DNA of 64,000 nt from an uncultured Acidobacteriia bacterium (GCA_903900705.1 CAIUOG010000057.1:62001-126000), one strand, 5' to 3'; positions 42,210-52,196 are shown, counted from the stretch's first letter. Notes: generated by a model from the letters alone, not told the origin. Numbers and translations: made by a program.

Positions 42210-43732
42210 ACATGCTTGACCTGGTAATCGCCCTCCCGGCGATCGGCTTCCTCATCGCGCTGCTCATTCCGCGAGCGATGGACAACTTTATCCGGCTCTT
42301 CGCGCTGGGTTTCTCGCTCCTCACTTTCGTGGTTTCGCTGACCCTGGTGATGGGCTTTCAGCAGGGCGCTGCCGGACAGCAGTTCGTTACCAATGTCGTC
42401 TGGATCCAGAACCCGGAAATTCACTATCACGTCGGCATTGATGGTTTGAGCCTCTGGCTCATCATCCTCTCCACCTTCCTGACGCCCATCGCCATCCTGC
42501 TTTCCTGGAACGCCATTCAGGACCGCGCCAAGGAATACTTCGCCTTCCTGCTGCTGCTTGAATTCGGTCTGGTCGGCGTCTTCGCCGCCTGGGATCTCTT
42601 CCTGTTCTACGTTTTCTGGGAAGTGGTGCTGGTCCCGATGTACTTCCTCATCGGCATCTGGGGTCATGACCGCCGCATCTACGCGGCCGTCAAGTTCTTC
42701 CTGTACACCATGGCGGGCTCGGTGCTCATGCTGGCCGCCATCATCTTCCTGTACACGCAGGCCGGAACGTTCGATTACGCTTCGATTCTGGACCAGTTCA
42801 GCACCGGCAAAATCGTGCTGACCCACCTGCAGGAAACGCTGCTCTTCCTCGCGTTCTTCCTCGCTTTCGCCATCAAGGTGCCGCTCTTCCCGCTGCACAC
42901 CTGGTTGCCGGATGCCCACGTGGAAGCGCCCACAGCCGGATCCTTGATGCTGGCCTCCGTCATGCTCAAAATGGGCACCTACGGACTGGTTCGCTTCTGC
43001 CTTCCGATGTTCCCCACCGCCGCTCGCGAGAACGCTCCCTGGATCGTCATCCTCGCCATCATCGGCATCGTCTACGGTGCCCTGGTCGCTATGGTGCAGC
43101 CGAACATGAAGAAGCTGGTCGCTTACTCTTCGGTCAGCCATCTCGGCTTCGTCGTTCTCGGCATCTTCACCTTTACGCAGGCGGGTCTCGATGGCGCGGT
43201 CTACCAGATGCTGAATCACGGCATCTCCACCGGCGCGCTCTTCCTCCTGGTCGGTTTCCTGTATGAACGCCGCCACTCCCTCGAAATCTCGTCCTACGGC
43301 GGCGTGGCGACCGCCGCTCCGTGGCTGTCCATCCTGTTCCTCATCACCACCCTCGCCAGCATCGGTCTGCCGACACTCAACAACTTCGTCGGTGAATTCC
43401 TGGTTCTGCAGGGCGCGGCGCAGGCCAACTTCACCTGGGCCGTCTTCGCTTCGCTCGGCGTCATTCTCTCCGCCTGCTACATGCTCTGGATGTACCAGCG
43501 CGTCTTCTTCGGCGAGCTTTCCGAAGAAGTGAAACACCACATGCCCGAACTCAGCCTGCGCGAATGGGCCTGTGCCGTCCCGCTGATTTTCATGATGCTC
43601 TGGATGGGCATGTACAGCCAGTCGTTCATCCCTATCGTTTCGGAACAGAACGCAAAGATTCTCCACCAAGGCAAAATGAGTTCACCAGTCAGGGCGATGG
43701 CCGCCGTTCAGGGGGTCAACAATGCCCGCTAA
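42206..43732 (+). CDS. nuoM: NADH-quinone oxidoreductase subunit M
   Basis: A 508-residue antiporter-like subunit from ATG 42206 (4-bp overlap with nuoL); the frame is open further upstream but that part duplicates nuoL coding sequence. Key positions are Glu in YVFWEVVLVPMYFLIGIWG near 138-156 and Lys in FAIKVPLFPLHTWLPDAHVEAPT near 221-243. It overlaps nuoN by 11 bp. Confidence 0.95.
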   Translation: MNMLDLVIALPAIGFLIALLIPRAMDNFIRLFALGFSLLTFVVSLTLVMGFQQGAAGQQFVTNVVWIQNPEIHYHVGIDGLSLWLIILSTFLTPIAILLSWNAIQDRAKEYFAFLLLLEFGLVGVFAAWDLFLFYVFWEVVLVPMYFLIGIWGHDRRIYAAVKFFLYTMAGSVLMLAAIIFLYTQAGTFDYASILDQFSTGKIVLTHLQETLLFLAFFLAFAIKVPLFPLHTWLPDAHVEAPTAGSLMLASVMLKMGTYGLVRFCLPMFPTAARENAPWIVILAIIGIVYGALVAMVQPNMKKLVAYSSVSHLGFVVLGIFTFTQAGLDGAVYQMLNHGISTGALFLLVGFLYERRHSLEISSYGGVATAAPWLSILFLITTLASIGLPTLNNFVGEFLVLQGAAQANFTWAVFASLGVILSACYMLWMYQRVFFGELSEEVKHHMPELSLREWACAVPLIFMMLWMGMYSQSFIPIVSEQNAKILHQGKMSSPVRAMAAVQGVNNAR

Positions 43733-45182
43733 TTTCGCTCCTTCATCCAGCGAACTGCTGCGGTTTTCACCGGAACTGATTCTCTCCGGCGCCGGCACGC
43801 TGCTCATGATCCTCGACCCGTTCTTTGGCAAAAAAATGCCGAAGCTGTTCGGTCATCTCTCCATCGTTGCCTTTATCCTCGCGATCTTCGGCGCTCTCGC
43901 CGCCAACGGCGACGCCGGTCCCGCCTTTTCGAACCTGCTGATCGTGGACGGTTTCGCCACCTTCTTCCGCATTCTGGTCCTCGTCATCGGCATCCTCGCG
44001 GTGCTCGCCTCGTATCGCTATCTCGACCGGGAGAACTCTGAAACCAGCGAATACCATGCGCTGATGCTGTTCTCCGTCGCCGGCCAGTGCCTGATGGTGG
44101 CTTCGAACGACCTGATCATGATCTTCATCGGTCTGGAAATCTCGTCGATCGCCAGCTACATCCTTGCCGGTTACCTCCGCGACGATAAGCGGAACAACGA
44201 ATCGGCCCTCAAGTACTTCCTGCTCGGCTCCTTCGCCACCGGCTTCTTCCTGTACGGCATCGCGATTACCTACGGCATCACCGCCAGCACCAAACTGAAC
44301 GTGATCGCCACCGCGCTGAACGCCCCCGGCGTCTCCCTGCCGATGATCGGCTTCGCGGTCGCGCTCATGCTGGTCGGTCTCGGCTTTAAGATCTCCGGCG
44401 CGCCCTTCCAGATGTGGGCGCCGGACGTTTACCAGGGCGCGCCCGCCCCGGTGAGCGCCTTCATGGCCACCGCGCCGAAGGCCGCGGCTTTCGCCATCCT
44501 GCTTCGCATCTTCATGACCTCCTTCCAGCAGAGCGCCACTCTCTGGGAGCCGTTCATCTGGATCTCCGCCCTGGCCTCCATGACCATCGGCAACTTCGGC
44601 GCGCTCACCCAGACCAACCTCAAGCGCATGCTGGCTTATAGCTCCATCGCGCACGCGGGTTATCTCCTGGTGGCCGTCGCCGCGCGGTCCGAATTCGGTA
44701 CCGCCGCCGCCATGTTCTATCTGGCCGCCTACGCGCTCATGAACATCGGCGCATTTGGCGTCATCATCCACATCTCCGGCAAGGGTGAAAAACACGTTCA
44801 GATCAGTGATCTGGCCGGTCTCGCGCAGAAACAGCCCGTCACCGCCGCCCTGCTCACCGTCTTCCTGCTCTCTCTGATTGGTGTTCCGCTCACCGGCGGC
44901 TTCTTCGGCAAGTTCTACATCTTCCACGCCGCCCTCAAAGCGAACCTGGTCTGGCTCTCGGTGCTGGGTCTGCTGAACAGCGCGGTGGCCGCCTACTACT
45001 ACCTCCGCCTGCTGGTCGTGATGTACATGCAGGAGCCCGGTGAAGTGACCAACTCACTCGAACCCCTGACGCCCGGCCTGAGCGCCGCTCTCGTGCTGCC
45101 GGCCATCGGAACGTTTTTCCTCGGCATCCTGCCGGGCGCTGTTCTGACCTTCGCTCGTAGCGCGGCTATCTTTACAAGGTAG
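43722..45182 (+). CDS. nuoN: NADH-quinone oxidoreductase subunit N
   Basis: A 486-residue antiporter-like subunit closing the operon. It has IFIGLEISSIASYILAGY near residues 127-144 with the key Glu, and FKISGAPFQMWAPDVYQGAP near 221-240 with the proton-path Lys. The last gene of the complex I set here, it is followed by a 59-bp gap with a perfect inverted repeat but no terminator-like T run. Confidence 0.94.
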   Translation: MPANFAPSSSELLRFSPELILSGAGTLLMILDPFFGKKMPKLFGHLSIVAFILAIFGALAANGDAGPAFSNLLIVDGFATFFRILVLVIGILAVLASYRYLDRENSETSEYHALMLFSVAGQCLMVASNDLIMIFIGLEISSIASYILAGYLRDDKRNNESALKYFLLGSFATGFFLYGIAITYGITASTKLNVIATALNAPGVSLPMIGFAVALMLVGLGFKISGAPFQMWAPDVYQGAPAPVSAFMATAPKAAAFAILLRIFMTSFQQSATLWEPFIWISALASMTIGNFGALTQTNLKRMLAYSSIAHAGYLLVAVAARSEFGTAAAMFYLAAYALMNIGAFGVIIHISGKGEKHVQISDLAGLAQKQPVTAALLTVFLLSLIGVPLTGGFFGKFYIFHAALKANLVWLSVLGLLNSAVAAYYYLRLLVVMYMQEPGEVTNSLEPLTPGLSAALVLPAIGTFFLGILPGAVLTFARSAAIFTR

Positions 45183-45210
45183 TCAATAGTCCTTCCTGCG
45201 GTTCCATCCC

Positions 45211-45243
45211 ATGCCCGATTCCGATACCATTGGAATCGGGCAT
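45211..45243 (+). promoter_or_regulatory. Perfect 12-bp inverted repeat over the start of the SYLF gene
   Basis: ATGCCCGATTCC (45211-45222), a 9-base loop, and GGAATCGGGCAT (45232-45243) are exactly complementary. The right arm includes the only purine-rich ribosome binding stretch and the first two bases of the ATG at 45242, so in RNA the hairpin would hide the translation start. No T run follows, which argues against a terminator. Confidence 0.7.
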
Positions 45244-45946
45244 GAATATTTATCACCGTACTCTTCTGATCTCCGCCATCGTTTTCGCGGGCGCACTGCA
45301 CAACACAGCGTCCGCCGCCAAAGGCAACGCCGCCGCGGAGCGCCTCGACGCCGCCGCGGACCTCATGACCGAAATGATGCACGCCTCCGACAAAGGTGTG
45401 CCGCAGGACCTGCTGAACAAATCACGCTGCGTCATCCTCGTCCCGGGCCTCAAGAAGGCGGGCTTTATTCTGGGTGGCAAGTTCGGCCGCGGTTTCGCCG
45501 TCTGCCGTCGTGAAGGTGGAGCAGGCTGGTCGGCCCCCGCTTCCATTCGCGTGGAAGGTGGCAGCGTCGGCTTCCAGATCGGGGCATCGGAACAGGACGT
45601 CCTCCTGCTCGTGATGAATGACTCCGGCATGAAGCACCTGCTCAGCAACAAGTTCACCGTGGGCGGGGAAGCCACGGCCGCCGCCGGCCCCGTTGGCCGC
45701 GACCTCAGCGCCCAGACGGACGCCGTCCTTCGCGCCGAAATGCTGTCCTACTCCCGCTCCCGTGGTCTGTTCGCCGGCGTCTCCCTGCAGGGCGCGACGC
45801 TCCGCCCGGATGACGAAGCCAACCGTGAGCTCTACGGTCGGGATCTCGACAACAAGTCGATTCTCCAGGGCCACGAAAAAACGCCCGCCGCCGGCGCGAA
45901 ACTCGAAAACCTGCTCAACAGGAATTCGTCCCGCATGTCCAGATAG
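45242..45946 (+). CDS. YSC84/SYLF-domain lipid-binding protein, exported
   Basis: A 234-residue protein from ATG 45242 with a signal peptide to about residue 25. The SYLF (Ysc84) domain spans about 40-220, with KSRCVILVPGLKKAGFILGGKFGRG near 61-85 and FAGVSLQGATLRPD near 181-194. In eukaryotes the domain binds phosphoinositides; bacterial exported members have no settled role. The stop abuts the stop of the convergent GH57 gene. Translation is probably controlled by the inverted repeat covering its start. Confidence 0.85.
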   Translation: MNIYHRTLLISAIVFAGALHNTASAAKGNAAAERLDAAADLMTEMMHASDKGVPQDLLNKSRCVILVPGLKKAGFILGGKFGRGFAVCRREGGAGWSAPASIRVEGGSVGFQIGASEQDVLLLVMNDSGMKHLLSNKFTVGGEATAAAGPVGRDLSAQTDAVLRAEMLSYSRSRGLFAGVSLQGATLRPDDEANRELYGRDLDNKSILQGHEKTPAAGAKLENLLNRNSSRMSR

Positions 45947-48046
45947 CTAGGCGCTCCAGCTCGAAACTTCGCCTACGTGGAAGCTGCCTTCCCGGGGCAC
46001 GGAATCGAGGGGAAGTCCATCCTGCCAGAAAGACAGGGTGGCTTCCCCGGAATCGCCTTCAAGTGGCATCGCAATTTCCAGCACGTCCGTAAACGCCGCC
46101 ACCACCCCGTCGGTACCCGTCACGGCCGCCTTCCCGCTCAGAATCCGAATCACGGCCAGCGGCTCACCGCCCACCTGATTCCGCACCTGAATCTCCAGGT
46201 TCTCCAGCTTCGCCGCTTCTTCTTCGAAGTCCACCCGCAGGAAAAGCAGTTCACCATCGGTGCCGTAACGGACTTCCTTCAGCAGCGCCCGTTTCCCATG
46301 CATGGAGCCCTGCCGCTGATCCACCTTGTACAGCCCCGCGCCCAGCCACTCGAAGTACGAATCCACCGTGCCATTCACGCGCGGCGCAATCGGACCCAGC
46401 GGCGGCGTATGCGTCTCTTCCGCCTGAATCTTCAGAATCGGCCGGGACAACTCCACCGGCGGCGTCATCCCCAGCGCCAGATACACGTTCGCCAGGTGTT
46501 CCCGGTAGATCTGGTCAAACTCCACGCGATTGGCCGATTCGTGCTCCGGCCCATACCACCAGTTCCAGTCACTGCCCTCGGAAATCAGAATCTCCTGCAG
46601 CGCCAGTTTCCGCCGCTCTTCCGGAACGTTGGTCGCAGTTTCGTAGGCCCGCCGGGCGTCCAGCAAATACCGCCAGGCAATGTTGTCTTCCTCCGCGCCT
46701 ATCCAGACGTCGAAGTTCGCGTTAATCCATGAACCGGGGAAGATATGGTCAATCGGCTGCGCGGCAATCCGCCGGAATGCCTCGCTCACCGTCACCGCTT
46801 CCATGTTGAGGTCGGACTCAATCGCCCGGTACAACTCGCGGAAGAAGGGTCGCCCGCTGCGGTCGTAATACTCCCACGCATTCTCTCCGTCCAGGATGAT
46901 GGGCACCAGCGCATCGCGCCCCTGCGCCAGAATTCCCTGGCAATTCTCCCGAATGCGCCGCAGAAAGTCCTGTGCGGCGTCGCGTGAACCCATGCCCGAA
47001 TAAACGAAGCCAATCAGGTCACTCATCAGATGATCCCGGAAGATCATCTGCATCTGCCGCCCGTTCTGCCGCCAGACGTAAGGTCGGTACGTCACGTCCG
47101 GTGTCGCCGCCCGGCCCAGCGTCCGGTCCAGCACGCCATTATCGGTCGCCGCCCACTCGAAGCCCACAGAAGCGGCCAGATTTAGTGCCTGGTCCGATAC
47201 CGAACCTTCCGAAGGCCACAGCCCCACAGGCGCGACACCGAACGTTTCCTTCACATAATCCCGCGCCATCTCCAGCTGCAGCAACGCGTCTTCCGGATAC
47301 GAAAATCGCGGCGGCAGCGGCACGTACGGGTGCGAAACCCCGGCAATATCGCTGTCACAAAGCAGCGGCAGAATCGGATGGTAGAACGGTGTGGTCGAGA
47401 TCTCAATCTGCCCGGACGCCGCCAGCTTCCGGTACTGCGGAATCACCATCGCGCAGATTTCCTGCTGCTTGCGGCCCATCAAAGCCTGGTCCTGCAGGCT
47501 GAAATTGCGGCCCTTATCCACCAGCGCCTGCACTTCCGGGTCCTTATCGTGGAACTCCTCGTCGAACCACGCCACCTGCGACAGCACCTGCAAATCCCGA
47601 AACTCCTGCGGACCGAAAATACCCCGCCCGTCGCCCCGGTATTCCTGCCCGTCGCTTCCCGCATGCGCCTTCTGGGCCTGGTAGGCCGTATACAACTCGC
47701 CATACCGCGGATACCGGTAAATCATCCGCGATGGATTCGCCATGAAGAAATTCCGCAGCAGAAAGACCTGTTCATCCTGCGTGAGCGTCTCAGCCGGTTT
47801 CAGCGCCAGCGCCAGAAACGGATCCTTCGCCTCCCCGCTCGCATACTCCTCCACCTGCACCATCATGGACGGCACCAGATTGAACGTCTGCCGCACCGTG
47901 GGGAACTCTTCGAGGATCTTCACCATCCCGTAGTAGTCCTTGAGCGCGTGCATGCGCGTCCAGGGGAGGCGATACTCGCCGGACACCAGATCCTTGTAGA
48001 AGGGCTGGTGCATGTGCCACAGGAAGCAGAGGTTGATCTTTGGCAT
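45947..48046 (-). CDS. Glycoside hydrolase family 57 (alpha-glucan-active)
   Basis: A 699-residue cytoplasmic enzyme. The GH57 barrel has HMHQP near residues 11-15, FNLVPSM, GLWPSEGSVS near 275-284 (the Glu is the expected nucleophile) and ILDGENAWEYY near 384-394 (the Asp is the acid/base). Helical and beta-sandwich parts follow. GH57 includes amylases, branching enzymes and 4-alpha-glucanotransferases; this long form resembles the amylopullulanase-like group, so glycogen or maltodextrin is the likely substrate. It ends the minus-strand run that starts with dnaK, 4 bp after the phosphoesterase gene. Confidence 0.87.
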   Translation of the reverse strand: MPKINLCFLWHMHQPFYKDLVSGEYRLPWTRMHALKDYYGMVKILEEFPTVRQTFNLVPSMMVQVEEYASGEAKDPFLALALKPAETLTQDEQVFLLRNFFMANPSRMIYRYPRYGELYTAYQAQKAHAGSDGQEYRGDGRGIFGPQEFRDLQVLSQVAWFDEEFHDKDPEVQALVDKGRNFSLQDQALMGRKQQEICAMVIPQYRKLAASGQIEISTTPFYHPILPLLCDSDIAGVSHPYVPLPPRFSYPEDALLQLEMARDYVKETFGVAPVGLWPSEGSVSDQALNLAASVGFEWAATDNGVLDRTLGRAATPDVTYRPYVWRQNGRQMQMIFRDHLMSDLIGFVYSGMGSRDAAQDFLRRIRENCQGILAQGRDALVPIILDGENAWEYYDRSGRPFFRELYRAIESDLNMEAVTVSEAFRRIAAQPIDHIFPGSWINANFDVWIGAEEDNIAWRYLLDARRAYETATNVPEERRKLALQEILISEGSDWNWWYGPEHESANRVEFDQIYREHLANVYLALGMTPPVELSRPILKIQAEETHTPPLGPIAPRVNGTVDSYFEWLGAGLYKVDQRQGSMHGKRALLKEVRYGTDGELLFLRVDFEEEAAKLENLEIQVRNQVGGEPLAVIRILSGKAAVTGTDGVVAAFTDVLEIAMPLEGDSGEATLSFWQDGLPLDSVPREGSFHVGEVSSWSA

Positions 48047-48050
48047 TCAG

Positions 48051-50516
48051 TTAGTGTGAAAAGCGGCTCGCCACAGGAACGGGCGCCGGAGCCTGCGGGC
48101 CTTTGATCGCCGCCCACAAAATCGCGTTCAGTTCATCGTCGTCAATCTCATCCGCCTCCTCGAATTTCATCTTCGAAGAACGGCGGGCGAGCGGCGTGTT
48201 GGCCGGGTTCCGCACATCCAGAGGCGTCTGGGGTTTCGCCGCCACATACGCCCCGCCGGACGGCGCATTTCCAAACACGCTGAACATCGGCCGCGCCCCG
48301 GCGTCGTAAGTGGTCATCGGATGCAGCCCCAGAATCAACTCCATGGTCCGCAACACGGAAGCCTGGTTGTACATGGTGCTGTTCACCGTCCCCTTCCTCA
48401 CCCACGGAGAAATCACGTAGGCGGGCGACCGATGCGAATCCACATGATCCGGGCCATTCTGCGCGTCGTCCTCAATCACGAAGATCGCTGTTTCATTCCA
48501 GAACTTGCTCTTCGAGAGCCCTTCCACAATCATGCCCAGCGCCAGATCGTTATCCGCCGCCAGCGATAGCGGCGACAGTTTGCCCGCCGTGATCCCGTTC
48601 GTGTGGTCGTTGCCCAGCCGCATGATCATGAACTGCGGCATCTTGCTGTCTTTCTCGAAGTCCTTCAGTTCGTCGAGGAATTCCTTCGCCCGCTCCACAT
48701 CGGGATAGTCGAGATCGAAGCCCCGGAAGTTCGGGTCCGTGTTCGGAGCGAGGATCGGATCGCGCACCGCGGTGATCTGCGTACCGTCCGCCTCAGCCGT
48801 CCTGCGGTTATCCACGTAATAGCCGTAGTTCCGGATGCTCACGCCCGCCTGGTTCGCGGCGCTCCAGATGTATCCGGCGGGCGGCGCATTGGCCGGTTCC
48901 TGGCCCTCGTAATCGTACGTCTTGCGGCGACCCGCATAGCTGTTCGGCCAGAAGCGCTGCGTCCAGTCCGGCGCAATCGCCGCCGTCGCCCAGTTGTGCC
49001 CGTCCGCGCTCACGTCGGAATTCTCGTAGAAGTTGTCCAGCAGCACGAACTCGCTCGCGATCTTGTGCAGGTTCGGGGTCACCTTTTCCCCGAACAGCAC
49101 CAGGGACGCGTCTCCGTTCCCCTGCTTCATATCGCCCAGCACCTGATCGTACGTGCGGTTCTCTTTCACTATGTAAAGCACGTGTTTGATCGGCCCGCCC
49201 GCGCGCACAGGGTTGCCTTCCGGCGTCCCCGCGTCATCCAGCTTTTCATCGCGATACGGAGTGTTCGCCAGCACTTCCTTCGTCCAGGCGTCCAGCTGCC
49301 CCACGTCTGAAACCTCGGTGAACTGCACCGTGCCGGTCTGCATATGGCCCACATACTGGATCGTGTAGGGCACGCCCTCATGAATCGGTTCCGCCCGCTT
49401 CGAGGGGTTCGGCCCGTTCGGATTCGGATACGAACGCAGCCCTTTGCCATTCAGCACGCCCATACGGCCATCCGGCAGCCCGAAGGCGACCGTCGGATAC
49501 CAACCCGTGGGCACGAAGCCCAGCACGCGGCTGCGCGCATCCGTAATGTCCACCACGGCGGCTGCGTTGGCGTCGGCGCAGGCCACAAACAGCTTCTTCC
49601 CGTCCGCGCTCAGGCCCAGACCACTTGGCGTCATCCCCATCGGCTGACGCGGCGTCAGCGCCAGATTGATCGCCTCCAGCCGCGAAAGCTCGCCCGATTC
49701 CGTCGCTCCCAGCACGTAAACGCTGTTCGTATTGCTTGCCGAAACAAACAACCGCGCGCTCAGGTCCGGATGATCCTCCACCGCGCCGTTCTTCCACACC
49801 ATGTCCGTCGTATGCGGCGCAACCCGGATCAGCGAGAGCCGCTCCCCGGAATTCACGTCATACTGCCCGATCGACCCGTCTGACCAACTCGAAACATAAA
49901 ACGACTTGCCCGAGGGATGAAACAAAATCCGGTACGGCCGCCGCCCCGTCCTGATCTTCGACAGCACCAGCCCCGATTGCGGATTCATCACCACCACCTG
50001 GTCATGGAACATATCGGCGGCATACAGCAGATGGCCGTCCGCGCCGAACTGTACGTCGCCCGTGAAATCAGTGGCCTTGCGCGCCTTCTCGTCCACAATC
50101 GGGAAAATGCGCGAAGGCTTCAGCAACCCGGCCGTCAGCGTAAACTCATACACCGCGGCCTTCGACCCGCCGCCCACATAAACCCGGTCACCCGCCTTGT
50201 TCAGCGTCAGGCCCAGCCAGGCATCCGGCACCGGCGTCCGGCTCACTTCCTTTGCCGCAGCCACATCCACCACGCTGATGCTCGGGGGATTCCACCCGCC
50301 ATTCAGCACCAGCAGAAACTTCCGGTCCGGCGTCAGCACAGAAGCCATCGGGAAAGTGTCCACCGGCACCTGGGTGCCCGCGGGCTTGATCCGCCAGCCA
50401 CTGCTCAACAGGAAGCCGCCATCGGTCATCATGCCCACCTGTTCGCGCGGCGAGGGCTGGGAAACGAGTATGGCGGCGCTTACCGCCAGAATCAGGACGA
50501 GAAGTCTGGTTTTCAT
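48051..50516 (-). CDS. YVTN beta-propeller plus phosphoesterase protein, exported
   Basis: An 821-residue protein with a signal peptide (MKTRLLVLILAVSAAILV). Residues about 50-400 form a YncE/YVTN-type propeller (DRKFLLVLNGG, DRVYVGGGSK and similar blades). From about 440 to the end is an alkaline-phosphatase-superfamily phosphoesterase with IVKENRTYDQVLGDM near 451-465, an SADGHNW segment near 503 and HVDSHRSPAYVISPWV near 690. It may hydrolyse phospholipids or phosphate esters in the periplasm, as the AcpA/phospholipase C group does. It overlaps nadE by 4 bp. Confidence 0.8.
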   Translation of the reverse strand: MKTRLLVLILAVSAAILVSQPSPREQVGMMTDGGFLLSSGWRIKPAGTQVPVDTFPMASVLTPDRKFLLVLNGGWNPPSISVVDVAAAKEVSRTPVPDAWLGLTLNKAGDRVYVGGGSKAAVYEFTLTAGLLKPSRIFPIVDEKARKATDFTGDVQFGADGHLLYAADMFHDQVVVMNPQSGLVLSKIRTGRRPYRILFHPSGKSFYVSSWSDGSIGQYDVNSGERLSLIRVAPHTTDMVWKNGAVEDHPDLSARLFVSASNTNSVYVLGATESGELSRLEAINLALTPRQPMGMTPSGLGLSADGKKLFVACADANAAAVVDITDARSRVLGFVPTGWYPTVAFGLPDGRMGVLNGKGLRSYPNPNGPNPSKRAEPIHEGVPYTIQYVGHMQTGTVQFTEVSDVGQLDAWTKEVLANTPYRDEKLDDAGTPEGNPVRAGGPIKHVLYIVKENRTYDQVLGDMKQGNGDASLVLFGEKVTPNLHKIASEFVLLDNFYENSDVSADGHNWATAAIAPDWTQRFWPNSYAGRRKTYDYEGQEPANAPPAGYIWSAANQAGVSIRNYGYYVDNRRTAEADGTQITAVRDPILAPNTDPNFRGFDLDYPDVERAKEFLDELKDFEKDSKMPQFMIMRLGNDHTNGITAGKLSPLSLAADNDLALGMIVEGLSKSKFWNETAIFVIEDDAQNGPDHVDSHRSPAYVISPWVRKGTVNSTMYNQASVLRTMELILGLHPMTTYDAGARPMFSVFGNAPSGGAYVAAKPQTPLDVRNPANTPLARRSSKMKFEEADEIDDDELNAILWAAIKGPQAPAPVPVASRFSH

Positions 50517-52168
50517 TCGTTTTCGAAATAACGCTGTGCGACTGGAAAACGCCGGCCCATGCCAAACGCCTTCGAGGTTACTTTCAGACCGGGGGCGGCC
50601 TGTTGACGTTTGTATTCGTTGCGGTCTACCTTGAGCGCAACGTCCTTCACAAGAGCCAGCGGAAGAGACAACTCCTCCGCGATTTCTCTGGCACTGCGGA
50701 ATTCCTCAACGTAGAGGCGCAGAATAGCATCCAGCACTTCGTAGGGCGGCAGCGAATCGCTGTCCTTCTGGTCCGGACGCAGCTCGGCTGATGGCGGCTT
50801 CTCAAACACCGATTCCGGAATCGCCCCGCCGTGCCGGTTGCTGCCAATTCGCGAAAGCTCGTAAACCAGCGTCTTCGGCACGTCGCTGATCACCGCCAGG
50901 CCCCCGCACATATCGCCATAAAGCGTGCAGTAGCCCACCGCGATTTCGCTCTTGTTGCCGGTCGTCAGCACCATCGCCCCGAACTTGTTCGAGAGGGACA
51001 TCAGCGTCAGCCCCCGCAGCCGCGCCTGGATATTTTCCTCGGCTACGTCCGGCTTGCGGCCCTCGAACACCGGCGCCAGCGTCCGCAGCATTTCCTCATA
51101 GGCCGGCGTGATGGAAATAATGTCGAACGGAATGCCGAAGCGCTCCGCCATTTCCCGCGCGTCCCGCACGCTGTGGTCAGACGAAAACGGTCCCGGCATC
51201 GCCACGCCCCGCACGTTCTCCCGCCCCACGGCGTCCACCGCCACCGCCGCCGTGAGCGAGGAATCAATCCCGCCGCTCAGCCCGATCAGCACTTTGCTGA
51301 AACCGCACTTCCGGATGTAATCGCGCGTGCCCACCACCAGCGCCTCATACACCGCTTCGTTCTCATCCGGCAGCGTGGCGTTCAGGTCGCCAGCCCCGCT
51401 CCCGAGATCCGCCATCACCAGATCTTCCGCGAAAGACCTGGCCGAGGCGATCACCCGCCCCTGGGCGTCCATCACAAAGCTCGACCCGTCAAACACCACC
51501 TGATCGTTGCCGCCCACCTGATTCACCACAATGAACGGAACCTTGTGCCGCAACGCCATCGCGCGGAACATTTCGAGGCGGAGTGGCCGCTTGCCCAGAT
51601 GGAATGGCGAAGCGTTGATGCTCACCGCAATCGTCCCGCCGCGCTGCAGCAGTTCGTCCACCGGGTCGCGCGTATAGAGGGGACGGCTCCAGAACTGCTT
51701 GTCGTTCCAGGCGTCCTCGCAGATGGTCAGGGCCAGTTGTTCGCCGCCCAGTTCCAGCAGTTGCTGCGCCTCGCCCGGCATGAAGTTCCGCGCTTCGTCG
51801 AACACGTCATAGGTCGGCAGCAGGATCTTGTTCTGCCGCAGCAACACCTGGCCTGATCGCAGAATCGCAGCCGAATTCGTCGCCTGCTTCCCGGTCGCCA
51901 CGGGGGACTGCCCCACATAGCCCGCCACGATGGCGATGGGAAGGTCTTTGGTCGCTTCCGCCAGCTTCTGCAGAGCCGCTTCGGACTGCCCGATGAAGGT
52001 GCGTTTTTCGACAAGATCCCGGGGAGGATAGCCGGTGATGGAGAGTTCAGGGAAGACGATCAGTTCCGCCCCGCGCGAACTCGCCTCGCGCGCGAACCGT
52101 GCGCAGAGCGCCACGTTTCCGGCAAGGTCGCCAACAGTAGTATTGATCTGCCCGAGGGCGATCCGCAT
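50513..52168 (-). CDS. nadE: Glutamine-dependent NAD+ synthetase
   Basis: A 551-residue two-domain enzyme. The N-terminal nitrilase-type glutaminase has Glu in FPELSITGYPPRDLV near 41-55, Lys in LLRQNKILLPTYDVFDEARNF near 110-130 and the nucleophile Cys in ICEDAWND near 150. The C-terminal synthetase has the P-loop LSGGIDSSLTAAVAVDA near 293-309 and the TGNKSEIAVGYCTLYGDMCGG segment near 400-420. It amidates deamido-NAD to NAD. It is 28 bp downstream of hspR, so it probably shares the chaperone transcript. Confidence 0.93.
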   Translation of the reverse strand: MRIALGQINTTVGDLAGNVALCARFAREASSRGAELIVFPELSITGYPPRDLVEKRTFIGQSEAALQKLAEATKDLPIAIVAGYVGQSPVATGKQATNSAAILRSGQVLLRQNKILLPTYDVFDEARNFMPGEAQQLLELGGEQLALTICEDAWNDKQFWSRPLYTRDPVDELLQRGGTIAVSINASPFHLGKRPLRLEMFRAMALRHKVPFIVVNQVGGNDQVVFDGSSFVMDAQGRVIASARSFAEDLVMADLGSGAGDLNATLPDENEAVYEALVVGTRDYIRKCGFSKVLIGLSGGIDSSLTAAVAVDAVGRENVRGVAMPGPFSSDHSVRDAREMAERFGIPFDIISITPAYEEMLRTLAPVFEGRKPDVAEENIQARLRGLTLMSLSNKFGAMVLTTGNKSEIAVGYCTLYGDMCGGLAVISDVPKTLVYELSRIGSNRHGGAIPESVFEKPPSAELRPDQKDSDSLPPYEVLDAILRLYVEEFRSAREIAEELSLPLALVKDVALKVDRNEYKRQQAAPGLKVTSKAFGMGRRFPVAQRYFENE

Positions 52169-52196
52169 GAACTACTAGTTTAGGCGATAGGTGGTT

